Source: Sulfurimonas sp. (GTDB lineage: Bacteria > Campylobacterota > Campylobacteria > Campylobacterales > Sulfurimonadaceae). From it: DNA of 13,966 nucleotides. How positions within the stretch are numbered: the stretch's first letter is position 1; every line of letters begins with the position of its first letter. This document shows, in pieces, positions 7,546-13,710 of the stretch. Location of the stretch: contig NZ_JALOAN010000046.1 of assembly GCF_023228785.1 (NCBI RefSeq), positions 1 to 13,966 of the forward strand. The letters run 5' to 3'. A program made the position numbers and the translations under genes. Under the pieces are notes generated by a model. The model was given only the letters and a program-made list of their open reading frames with translations, ran no database searches and had not been told where the DNA came from.

Positions 7546-8473
7546 GGCAAAATTATATCATTTTAAATCAACTTTGGGTAAAATAAACTCAAAAATCTCT
7601 CAAGGCAAAAACTTGCAAAAATATATCAACAAGATAAAAGACTTTAATGAACTTGTAATGTTTGAACACTCTATATTTTCTCTGCCATTTATATTTATAG
7701 CTATGATAGTCGCTGCTGATGGGTGGTTTGGCTTTTGGTTACTTTTGATGGGAGTTTTAGCTGCTATTAGTGCTAGAAACTTCGCTATGGGTTTAAACAG
7801 ATATGCTGATCGTGATATAGATGCCACAAATCCTAGAACAGAGTCACGTCCAAATGTAGATGGTAGACTCGATAGCACAAGCATTATGATATTTGTAGTT
7901 GTAAATGCTTTAGTTTTCGTAGCAGTTGCATATATGATAAATGATCTGGCATTTAAGCTTAGTCTTCCTATCTTGTTTGTTTTGGGATCTTACTCTTACT
8001 TTAAAAGATTTTCCTCTCTTGCACACATTGTTCTTGGGATCTCTTTGGGTTTAGCTCCGATTGCTGGAGTTGTTGCAGTTGAAGCAAATATTCCACCTTG
8101 GTCGGTAATTCTTAGTCTTGGGGTTATCTTTTGGGTGGCTGGATTTGATCTACTCTACTCATTGCAAGATATAGAGTTTGATAGAGAACATTCACTCTAT
8201 TCCATTCCTTCAAGATTTGGAGCTGATGCTACTCTTTTTCTTTCATTTTTCTTTCATATGTTAAGTGTCGTTTTTTGGGCTCTGTTTGTTTGGATAGCAG
8301 GACTTGGGCTTTTTGCTTACGCGGCAGTTATACTTAGTGCTATTATGCTAGGATATGAGCATAAGATAGTAAGAAGAGATTTTACTCAGATAGATCGTGC
8401 TTTTTTTACAGTAAATGGTTATTTGGGAGTTATGTTTTTAATTTTTATCATCTTAGATAAGGTCGCATCATGA
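7544..8473 (+). CDS. mqnP: UbiA-family prenyltransferase, probable MqnP of the futalosine menaquinone pathway
   Basis: An integral membrane prenyltransferase of about 309 residues with roughly eight helices. The first Mg-diphosphate motif is N85-R-Y-A-D89-R-D-I-D93 followed by ATNPRT. The second is in LLYSLQDIEFDREHSLYSIPSRFG. Campylobacterota make menaquinone by the futalosine route, and the UbiA homologue MqnP attaches the polyprenyl chain to the dihydroxynaphthoate head group, so MqnP is preferred to UbiA. The start is uncertain. ATG 7544 has GGGAG (7534-7538) five bases upstream. However, TTG 7613, with a weak AAGG seven bases upstream, would give an N terminus beginning QKYINKIKDFNELVMFEHS, closer to family norms. 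A still longer frame to 7475 lies within miaA and is unlikely. The gene ends in an ATGA overlap with the next one. Confidence 0.85.
   Translation: MAKLYHFKSTLGKINSKISQGKNLQKYINKIKDFNELVMFEHSIFSLPFIFIAMIVAADGWFGFWLLLMGVLAAISARNFAMGLNRYADRDIDATNPRTESRPNVDGRLDSTSIMIFVVVNALVFVAVAYMINDLAFKLSLPILFVLGSYSYFKRFSSLAHIVLGISLGLAPIAGVVAVEANIPPWSVILSLGVIFWVAGFDLLYSLQDIEFDREHSLYSIPSRFGADATLFLSFFFHMLSVVFWALFVWIAGLGLFAYAAVILSAIMLGYEHKIVRRDFTQIDRAFFTVNGYLGVMFLIFIILDKVAS
7552..7560 (-). promoter_or_regulatory. Extended -10 promoter of miaA
   Basis: On the minus strand the bases read TGATATAAT: a perfect TATAAT (7557 down to 7552) with an upstream TGn extension. Exactly six bases separate the hexamer from the A of the miaA ATG (7545), so transcription should begin at or within a base or two of the start codon. 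The upstream sequence is AT-rich with no obvious -35, which is usual for vegetative promoters in Campylobacterota. Confidence 0.7.
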
Positions 8474-8985
8474 ATGTTCGTTTAGTTCCCTCTCATATCA
8501 GTATGACTTTTGATGAAGTTAGTGTTAATGAAGAGGGGTTTAACAAAGAATTTTCTCAACTAAGTGAGAGTGATGATGATCCGATAAGCCAATGGCTTAA
8601 ACTTGCAAAAGGAAGAGGTGAGACTGCTGAGAGTGATCCAGTTTTGCTCAACTTAGTGGTAGAACTTCATAGAAAGATAGATGCCTTAGAGATGTTTTTG
8701 AAAAATGAAAAGCCAAAAAGGGTGCATCTAAAGCACGAAATAGATATAGAGTCTATCGGTTTTGAGCATTTTAAAATAAGTTCAGATCTATTTGAGAGTG
8801 GAGTAGAATACTATGGGCGAATAGAGATGCCAGTTCATCCAAAAAGAGATGTAGCGATTTTTTTTAAAGCTGTAGATGCATCACTTGCTGAGATTACAAA
8901 GATACATGAGAGAGATGAAAAAGAGTGGGGAGCATATTTGACAGCTAGAGAGAGAGTTTTAATCCGCGAGGCTAAAGCTAAATGA
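8470..8985 (+). CDS. Uncharacterised protein, possibly an atypical PilZ-domain protein
   Basis: The 171-residue soluble product has no signal peptide or membrane segment and an acidic N terminus (SESDDD near 32-37). A helix near 57-78 contains LLNLVVELHRKIDALEMFL. A beta-type region follows with the pattern I-x-I-E-S-I-G-F-x-x-F, L-F-E-S-G-V-E-Y-Y-G-R-I, and V-A-I-F-F-K-A-V, and the end is helical with EWGAYLTARERVLIRE. This helix, beta-barrel, helix order and the G/F/G spacing resemble atypical PilZ domains with an N-terminal helix. The classical RxxxR and D/NxSxxG c-di-GMP-binding motifs are not evident, so nucleotide binding is doubtful. AAGG (8459-8462) lies seven bases before the ATG, which overlaps the mqnP stop. 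The next gene overlaps by ATGA. Real gene: confident. Domain: tentative. Confidence 0.8.
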   Translation: MNVRLVPSHISMTFDEVSVNEEGFNKEFSQLSESDDDPISQWLKLAKGRGETAESDPVLLNLVVELHRKIDALEMFLKNEKPKRVHLKHEIDIESIGFEHFKISSDLFESGVEYYGRIEMPVHPKRDVAIFFKAVDASLAEITKIHERDEKEWGAYLTARERVLIREAKAK

Positions 8986-9503
8986 AGTATCTTGAACTTC
9001 TAAATATAGAGTATATCGTAGTTGCGATGGCTGCTATGATTTTGTATCTTATATATTTTATAATTTCAAAAGACTCAGAATCACATAAAAATATCCGCTC
9101 AGTAGCATCAGTAGTAGAAGATCTAAATAGAGAGATTTTTTACTTAAAAAAAGAGCTAGAGAGTACTAAAAAAGATATAAAAGCTCACAACACTCGCATG
9201 AGCGATGAAGATATTTACGCAGAAGTTGAGAGAACTACATATGATCTAGTAAAGCCACTGTCTTTGGGGCTTAAAAGAGTTGAAGAGACTATAGTTGTTA
9301 TGGATGAGCAGTTAAATCTTAGAATTGCGACTATACAAAGTGGAGTAAAACAGATCTCTATTCCTACCTCAGTTCATGGCAATGATGATGAAAAAATCAT
9401 CTCACTCTTCAAGCAAGGTGTCTCACTAGAGACCATCTCAAAAGAGCTTCATATCTCAAAAGCAGAAGTAGAGTTTGTCCTAAAGATAAATAAAATCAAA
9501 TAA
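8982..9503 (+). CDS. Membrane-anchored coiled-coil protein with DUF2802-like C terminus
   Basis: A 173-residue protein with one N-terminal membrane helix (about residues 9-29). A long charged helix likely to be coiled coil follows (about 36-70), then a second helical stretch (78-125), a short linker, and a small C-terminal helix-turn-helix-like unit, EKIISLFKQGVSLETISKELHISKAEVEFVLKI (137-169). That last unit resembles DUF2802, a short domain of small membrane-anchored proteins often found near motility genes. Cytoplasmic orientation of the coiled coil is inferred from the topology. It overlaps its upstream neighbour by ATGA and ends in a TAATG overlap with ftsW, suggesting its synthesis is coupled to that of the septal wall machinery. 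Function unknown. Confidence 0.8.
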   Translation: MKYLELLNIEYIVVAMAAMILYLIYFIISKDSESHKNIRSVASVVEDLNREIFYLKKELESTKKDIKAHNTRMSDEDIYAEVERTTYDLVKPLSLGLKRVEETIVVMDEQLNLRIATIQSGVKQISIPTSVHGNDDEKIISLFKQGVSLETISKELHISKAEVEFVLKINKIK

Positions 9504-10663
9504 TGGCAGATAGAAAACTCTTTACATTAGTCTCTTTGATGATTTTAATAAGTGTTATTCTTACTTATTCACTCTCAGCATACACAACTCTACTTTTTGG
9601 AGTAAATGAGTTTCATTTTGCTCTAAGACAAGCTATTTTTGGCTTTCTTGCTATTGTCATTATCTGGTTACTTGCACAACTAGATCCAGATAAATGGTTA
9701 AAAAGAGTAGGGTTGACTCTCTTCTTTGGATCTATGATTATGATGATAGCGATGCCATTTTTACCAGAGTATTTAGTCTCAGAAGTTGGTGGGGCAAAGA
9801 GATGGATAAAGCTTTTTGGATTTTCACTTGCTCCTGTAGAGTTTTTCAAAGTTGGTTTTGTCTACTTTTTAGCATGGAGTTTTTCAAGAAAACTAGGTCA
9901 TCACGATGGCATGGGAATTGGTGCCGAGTTTAAACGCTTTATACCTTACGCCTTGGTCTTCGTTGGAGCTATGTTTATGATAGCTTTTATCCAAAACGAC
10001 TTAGGGCAAGTTGTAGTTCTTGGGATGACTCTTCTTTTTATGCTGATGTTTGCGGGAAGTAGTTTTAGATTTTTCTTCACTCTTCTTTCAATATCTATAC
10101 TCTTTTTTATATTTTTTATAATGACAGCAGAACATAGAATCAGCAGGATAAAATCATGGTGGGCATTAGCACAAAACAGTGTATTAGAGCTTTTTCCAGC
10201 TGCTATTGCGCAAAAGTTAAGAGTTCCTACTGAGATAGAACCCTATCAGATAGGACACTCCCTAAATGCTATAAATAATGGCGGGATCTTTGGAACAGGT
10301 CTTGCAAATGGAACTTTTAAACTTGGTTTTTTAAGTGAGGTTCACACAGACTTTGTCTTAGCAGGACTTGCAGAAGAGTTTGGTTTTGTAGGTGTTTTAG
10401 TTGTTGTTATACTTTTTATGTGGATACTACAAAGAATCTTCAAAATTGCAAATCGTTCAAAAGATAGATGCGCATATCTTTTCTCACTTGGGGTTGGCTT
10501 ACTTTTGTCATTTGCATTTTTGATAAACGCCTATGGCATAAGTGGAATAACTCCTATAAAAGGCATCTCAGTTCCTTTTTTAAGTTATGGAGGCTCAGCC
10601 ATTATAGCTGCTTCAATGGCGGTTGGAATGGTGCTTATGGCATCTAAAAAAGCAAAGATGTGA
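9503..10663 (+). CDS. ftsW: SEDS-family peptidoglycan glycosyltransferase FtsW
   Basis: A 386-residue membrane protein with about ten helices. SEDS proteins polymerise lipid II into glycan strands together with a partner class B PBP; FtsW acts at the division septum. Visible motifs are GAKRWIKLFGFSLAPVEFFK (97-116), SLNAINNGGIFGTGLANGTFKLGFLSEVHTDF with the putative catalytic aspartate D283, LAEEFGFVG, and the terminal signature KGISVPFLSYGGSAI. FtsW rather than RodA is favoured by the adjoining murG and the HTDF/AEE context. APVEF replaces the common QPSEF. The start ATG overlaps the upstream TAA and has no recognisable ribosome binding site, so it probably depends on coupled translation. 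Eleven bases separate its stop from the murG start. Confidence 0.93.
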   Translation: MADRKLFTLVSLMILISVILTYSLSAYTTLLFGVNEFHFALRQAIFGFLAIVIIWLLAQLDPDKWLKRVGLTLFFGSMIMMIAMPFLPEYLVSEVGGAKRWIKLFGFSLAPVEFFKVGFVYFLAWSFSRKLGHHDGMGIGAEFKRFIPYALVFVGAMFMIAFIQNDLGQVVVLGMTLLFMLMFAGSSFRFFFTLLSISILFFIFFIMTAEHRISRIKSWWALAQNSVLELFPAAIAQKLRVPTEIEPYQIGHSLNAINNGGIFGTGLANGTFKLGFLSEVHTDFVLAGLAEEFGFVGVLVVVILFMWILQRIFKIANRSKDRCAYLFSLGVGLLLSFAFLINAYGISGITPIKGISVPFLSYGGSAIIAASMAVGMVLMASKKAKM

Positions 10664-10674
10664 AGAGGAGAACT

Positions 10675-11694
10675 ATGAAGTTATGTATAACAGGCGGAGG
10701 AACAGGCGGACATCTTATGATAGCAGATGCACTCGCACATAAAGCACTAGAAAATGGTTATGAAGTGATTTTTATAGGCTCTACAAATGGACAAGATAGA
10801 AAGTATTTTGAGGGAGCTAGTAATTTTTCTCATGTCTATTTTTTAAAAACTAGCGGTGTGGTAAATCAAAAAGGCTTTGCTAAAGTAAAAGCACTATGGA
10901 ATATTTTTCGTGCATTTTTAGCTTCAAGAGAGATACTTAAAAAACATAAGATTGATGCTACTTATAGTGTAGGCGGTTTTTCAGCCGCTGCTGCATCTTT
11001 TGCAACGCTTAGTCTTAGAATCCCTCTTTTTATGCATGAACAAAATGCAATCAGAGGGAGACTAAACTCTCTTTTAAAGCCTTATGCAAAGAGATTTATC
11101 TCAGCTTATGATAAAGATTCGCCTATAAAAGGTTATCCTGTAAAAGATGTTTTTTTTAAGAGCCAAAGAGTAAGAGAGAGTTTAAAGTCTATTATATTTT
11201 TAGGTGGTTCTCACGGTGCAAAAGCTATAAATGATTTAGCCTTGAGTGTGGCAAAGGAACTAGAAGGTAGGGGTATAAAAATCATTCATCAAGCTGGAGA
11301 GAGTGACTATGAAAGAGTAAAAAAAGAGTATGAGATCTTAGGTATAGAAGTTGAGCTTTATGGTTTTACAAAAGATCTAGACAAGCTCATAGCAAGAGCA
11401 GATCTAGCAGTTAGTCGCGCAGGTGCTAGTACGCTTTGGGAACTAAGTGCAAACGGGCTTCCCGCTCTTTTCGTTCCATACCCTCATGCGGCATCAGATC
11501 ATCAATATCATAACGCTAGTTTTATAGTCAAAAATGAGCTTGGTTGGTGTCAAAGAGAGGGAGATGGTTTAAGAGAAAAACTTCTTAATATCTTGGATGA
11601 GGAACTTGCGCAAAAAAGTAAAAAGCTTATGGAGTGTTCAATAGATGGAGTTGCAGATCTGATGATAAAAGATATAAAAGAGGCTTTAAGGTGA
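10675..11694 (+). CDS. murG: UDP-GlcNAc:undecaprenyl-PP-MurNAc-pentapeptide GlcNAc transferase MurG
   Basis: A 339-residue GT28-family enzyme that converts lipid I to lipid II at the inner face of the cytoplasmic membrane. The N-terminal glycine-rich loop GGGTGGH is at residues 7-13. Further motifs are SVGGFSAAAA, MHEQNAIRGRLN, GGSHGAKAIND (second glycine-rich loop), HQAGESD and the donor-site signature SRAGASTLWELSANGLPALFVPYPHAASDHQYHNA. ATG 10675 is chosen because GAGGAG (10665-10670) precedes it and because it places the glycine loop at the family's normal distance. A GTG at 10660, overlapping the ftsW stop, would add five residues and has no comparable binding site. The gene ends in a GTGA overlap with the DedA gene. 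Confidence 0.96.
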   Translation: MKLCITGGGTGGHLMIADALAHKALENGYEVIFIGSTNGQDRKYFEGASNFSHVYFLKTSGVVNQKGFAKVKALWNIFRAFLASREILKKHKIDATYSVGGFSAAAASFATLSLRIPLFMHEQNAIRGRLNSLLKPYAKRFISAYDKDSPIKGYPVKDVFFKSQRVRESLKSIIFLGGSHGAKAINDLALSVAKELEGRGIKIIHQAGESDYERVKKEYEILGIEVELYGFTKDLDKLIARADLAVSRAGASTLWELSANGLPALFVPYPHAASDHQYHNASFIVKNELGWCQREGDGLREKLLNILDEELAQKSKKLMECSIDGVADLMIKDIKEALR

Positions 11695-12293
11695 TAAAAG
11701 AGTTAGCGCAAGATCTAGTAGATCTTATATTTGATTGGGGATATCTTGGCATCTTTTTTTTGATGGCAGTTGAGAGTTCTTTTATACCTTTTCCTAGTGA
11801 GATCATCCTTGTTCCTGCAGGATATTTGGCATCACAAGGGCAGATGAGTATATCTATGATAATGTTTAGCGGTTTGGGTGGTTCGATGCTTGGAGCCTTT
11901 ATAAACTACTATCTTGCTCTTAGTTTGGGCAGGAAGTTTTTAAAAAGATATGGAAAGTATTTTTTTATTAAAGAGAGCGCCCTAGATAAGATGGATAACT
12001 TCTTTTATAAGCATGGACATATCTCTACTTTTACAGGAAGGCTTATCCCTGGCATAAGACAACTTATATCCATCCCAGCGGGTTTAGCTCGTATGAATTT
12101 AGTTACTTTTTCAATCTATACAGCACTAGGAGCTGGGATCTGGGCTCTGATACTTACAATGCTTGGATATTTTATAGGCGAAAATCAAGAGCTACTAAGC
12201 ATTTACTTAAAGCAGATTACAATTGCGGTTTTAGTTGTCTTAGTTATACTAGGTTCATTGTATATTTATTATCAAAAAGGAGTTAAAAATTGA
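11691..12293 (+). CDS. DedA/VTT-family membrane protein, candidate lipid-carrier translocase
   Basis: A 200-residue polytopic protein with the DedA signatures: an E-containing segment VESSFIPFPSEIILVPAGYLA near residues 27-47, and FTGRLIPGIRQLISIPAGLARMNLVTF, whose GRxxPxxRxxxxIPAG motif carries the conserved arginines. Some members of this family (UptA-type) recycle undecaprenyl phosphate across the membrane, and others move phospholipids. Lying directly behind murG, which consumes a lipid-carrier-linked precursor, makes the former an attractive guess but no more. The start GTG 11691 has AAAAGAGG (11676-11683) seven bases upstream and overlaps the murG stop. The frame extends further upstream inside murG without a better start. 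It ends in a TTGA overlap with the next gene. Confidence 0.88.
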   Translation: MIKELAQDLVDLIFDWGYLGIFFLMAVESSFIPFPSEIILVPAGYLASQGQMSISMIMFSGLGGSMLGAFINYYLALSLGRKFLKRYGKYFFIKESALDKMDNFFYKHGHISTFTGRLIPGIRQLISIPAGLARMNLVTFSIYTALGAGIWALILTMLGYFIGENQELLSIYLKQITIAVLVVLVILGSLYIYYQKGVKN

Positions 12294-12754
12294 GCAATTT
12301 AGAATATATGTTTCAAACAGGATTTTTAGGAACAAGAGCACCTTTTTTTATGGACGTTGTCACGCTAATAGTAGCGTTGTTACCACTTTTAGTAGCAAGT
12401 GCAATCTTCTTGGCTAGAGTTAAAAGATACAAACTTCACTCTTATGTACAGATATTTATATTTGCATTTTCTGTAATAGTTTTAGGATATTTTGAGACAG
12501 GTGTTAGGATGATGGGAGGATTTGATGCATTTATGCAAAAAAGTTCAGTTTCTTATAATTACGCTTTTATAGTCTTAATATTTCACATAGCAGTTTCTAT
12601 TATTACTATAATCATTTGGGGTATGGCTATATTTATGGCTAAAAAACTACTCAGACAAAACAAACATAAAAAGATAGGGATTATAACATTTAGCGGAGTT
12701 GTTCTAACTTCACTAACAGGGATCTGGGTCTACTTTTTGATGTTTGTGTATTAA
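12290..12754 (+). CDS. DUF420-like small membrane protein
   Basis: A 154-residue protein with four hydrophobic helices (about 22-42, 53-69, 91-117 and 132-153). Three histidines, H50 in YKLHSY, H99 in IVLIFHIAVS and H126 in NKHKKIG, match the pattern of DUF420 proteins, and the C-terminal STLTGIWVYFLM-type ending (here SLTGIWVYFLM) is also typical. DUF420 proteins are often encoded near haem-copper oxidase assembly genes, and haem or metal handling has been suggested. Here it sits at the end of a cell-envelope operon instead, so its role is open. TTG 12290 is chosen as the start because AAGGAG (12277-12282) lies seven bases upstream; ATG 12308 is the alternative. It is the last gene of the seven-gene run. 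Confidence 0.75.
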   Translation: MSNLEYMFQTGFLGTRAPFFMDVVTLIVALLPLLVASAIFLARVKRYKLHSYVQIFIFAFSVIVLGYFETGVRMMGGFDAFMQKSSVSYNYAFIVLIFHIAVSIITIIIWGMAIFMAKKLLRQNKHKKIGIITFSGVVLTSLTGIWVYFLMFVY

Positions 12755-12825
12755 GTGGTTGGTAGTAAGTAGTTAGTTGTAAGAAGAAGAGCAGTGGGAC
12801 TTTTTCAAAACTTGCAAACTCGCAT

Positions 12826-12873
12826 GGAACCTCGAACTTTAAAGCCTAAAGCCCCGAACAAGTTCGGGGTTCC
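12826..12873. repeat. Long inverted repeat containing an alternative REP-like hairpin
   Basis: GGAACCTCGAACTT (12826-12839) pairs with AAGTTCGGGGTTCC (12860-12873) over 14 positions, 13 Watson-Crick plus one G-T. Competing with it is a perfect local hairpin, CCCCGAA (12852-12858) with TTCGGGG (12863-12869) and loop CAAG. The two folds share bases and cannot coexist. No T-run follows, so neither is a standard terminator, although either could mark the 3' end of the upstream operon. Confidence 0.7.
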
Positions 12874-12877
12874 GGGA

Positions 12878-12883
12878 TATAAT
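12878..12883 (+). promoter_or_regulatory. Probable -10 box of bcp
   Basis: A perfect TATAAT immediately follows the inverted repeat. Transcription from about 12890 would give a leader of about 164 bases before bcp. No -35 is visible, and the preceding bases are GC-rich rather than AT-rich, so the site could be fortuitous. Confidence 0.45.
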
Positions 12884-12970
12884 AGAAGTTTTAAAATATT
12901 TGTAATATCAGTTTAAGAGGCACTAGTGCCGAGGGCTTTCCGCCGAGGGAAACCAAGCGTTAGCGTAGTC

Positions 12971-12988
12971 AAAGGGACTTGTTCCTTT
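12971..12988. repeat. REP-like palindrome, loop CTTG
   Basis: AAAGGGA (12971-12977) and TTCCTTT (12982-12988) form a seven-position stem with one G-T pair around loop CTTG, the complement of the CAAG loop at 12859-12862. It fits the same short-palindrome plan as 5990-6008 and 6157-6177. Confidence 0.55.
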
Positions 12989-13003
12989 GGCGTGACAAAT
13001 AAT

Positions 13004-13044
13004 AGGGAAAAGGTTCCCTTAAATTTATGAAATAAATTAAAGGA
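13004..13044 (+). promoter_or_regulatory. Paired hairpins abutting the bcp ribosome binding site
   Basis: AGGGAA (13004-13009) pairs with TTCCCT (13014-13019) around AAGG. Then AATTTAT (13022-13028) pairs perfectly with ATAAATT (13032-13038) around GAA. The ribosome binding site AAAGGA (13039-13044) starts on the next base, nine bases before the ATG. Stability of the second, AU-only stem would affect how accessible the site is. Confidence 0.5.
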
Positions 13045-13053
13045 AAAAAAAGA

Positions 13054-13524
13054 ATGTTAAAGATTAACGACAAAGCACCAGAGTTTTGCTTACCAAATCA
13101 AGATGATATTGAGATCTGTTTACGAGATCTTAAAGGAAAGTGGATAGTTTTATACTTTTATCCAAAAGACAACACTCCAGGATGTACAACTGAGGCTTGT
13201 GAGTTTACCGAGGCAGCACCTGACTTTAGTGAATTAGATGCAATCATCATAGGGGTTAGTGCAGACTCTACTCAAAAACACCGTAACTTTATAGAGAAAA
13301 AAGATCTTGGCATTACGCTACTAAGCGATGAAGAGACTACTATGATGCAAGAATATGGAGTTTGGCAACAAAAGAAAAACTTTGGTAAAGAGTACATGGG
13401 CATAGTTCGAACTACTTTTATAATAGATCCAGAGGGTATTGTAAAAACTGTGTTTGAAAAAGTTAGAGTAAAAGATCATGTTGCAAAAGTAAAAGAAGAG
13501 CTACAGAGCCTGCAAAAGCTTTAA
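13054..13524 (+). CDS. bcp: Thioredoxin-dependent thiol peroxidase, PrxQ/BCP type
   Basis: A 156-residue cytoplasmic peroxiredoxin that reduces hydrogen peroxide and organic hydroperoxides using thioredoxin. The peroxidatic cysteine C44 lies in YPKDNTPGCTTEACEF, and the resolving cysteine C49 is five residues on (C-X4-C), the arrangement of two-Cys PrxQ enzymes. The conserved threonine of TPGC and the active-site arginine in MGIVRTTFIIDPEG are present. Length and motif order are normal. The start ATG follows AAAGGA (13039-13044). It appears to be transcribed alone, from a TATAAT at 12878 through a structured leader to a weak terminator that overlaps its own stop codon. Confidence 0.95.
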   Translation: MLKINDKAPEFCLPNQDDIEICLRDLKGKWIVLYFYPKDNTPGCTTEACEFTEAAPDFSELDAIIIGVSADSTQKHRNFIEKKDLGITLLSDEETTMMQEYGVWQQKKNFGKEYMGIVRTTFIIDPEGIVKTVFEKVRVKDHVAKVKEELQSLQKL

Positions 13525-13539
13525 GAAAAAGCTATTTTT
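13517..13539 (+). terminator. Putative terminator overlapping the bcp stop codon
   Basis: AGCTTT (13517-13522) pairs with AAAGCT (13528-13533) around AAGAA, followed by ATTTTT (13534-13539). The stem includes the last bases of bcp and the first base of its TAA. It is short and AU-rich, so it is probably modest in strength. Confidence 0.5.
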
Positions 13540-13553
13540 AAAATAAACTTCAG

Positions 13554-13559
13554 TATAAT
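13554..13559 (+). promoter_or_regulatory. Probable -10 box of rpsB
   Basis: A perfect TATAAT preceded by an AT-rich stretch (13534-13553), 15 bases after the bcp terminator. Transcription from about 13566 gives an rpsB leader of about 144 bases. That leader contains a perfect 6-bp hairpin, TCTCTT with AAGAGA around a T4 loop, near 13623-13638. Confidence 0.65.
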
Positions 13560-13686
13560 TCGCGGATTTTTCTTTTTCGTACAAGAAAATATTAACAGAA
13601 AGTGTCAAAAAGTTAGTGCAACTCTCTTTTTTAAGAGATGCTTGTTCGATACTCTCAAAGCTAACTAACTATAAACTAAGGCCAAA

Positions 13687-13710
13687 ATGAGCCTATTTAA
13701 GGATACCTAA
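13687..13710 (+). CDS. Seven-codon mini-ORF overlapping the rpsB start
   Basis: ATG 13687 has AAGG (13678-13681) five bases upstream and encodes M-S-L-F-K-D-T. Its stop TAA (13708-13710) shares its last base with the rpsB ATG. The rpsB ribosome binding site AAGGA (13699-13703) lies inside it. It could be a leader peptide coupling ribosome entry to rpsB, or a chance frame. There is no evidence that the peptide is made. Confidence 0.3.
   Translation: MSLFKDT

Larger units (their letters stand above)
12755..13053. other. Hairpin-rich intergenic region and bcp leader
   Basis: This 299-base stretch separates the DUF420-like gene from bcp. I see no convincing gene; a 30-codon frame from ATG 12824 has no ribosome binding site and lies over palindromes. 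It contains a long inverted repeat (12826-12873), a perfect -10 box (12878-12883), a palindrome GGCACTAGTGCC (12919-12930), a direct repeat GCCGAGGG (12928-12935 and 12942-12949), and three further hairpins (12971-12988, 13004-13019, 13022-13038) before the bcp ribosome binding site. Its middle part is clearly richer in G+C than the surrounding genes. Confidence 0.7.

Noticed and set aside
11634..11690. Longer DedA start inside murG
   Set aside because: GTG 11691 has a well-spaced AAAAGAGG and the typical overlap; the upstream residues are out-of-frame murG sequence.
12824..12916. 30-codon frame starting at ATG 12824
   Set aside because: It has no ribosome binding site, it is built over palindromic arms, and its composition is unlike a coding region.
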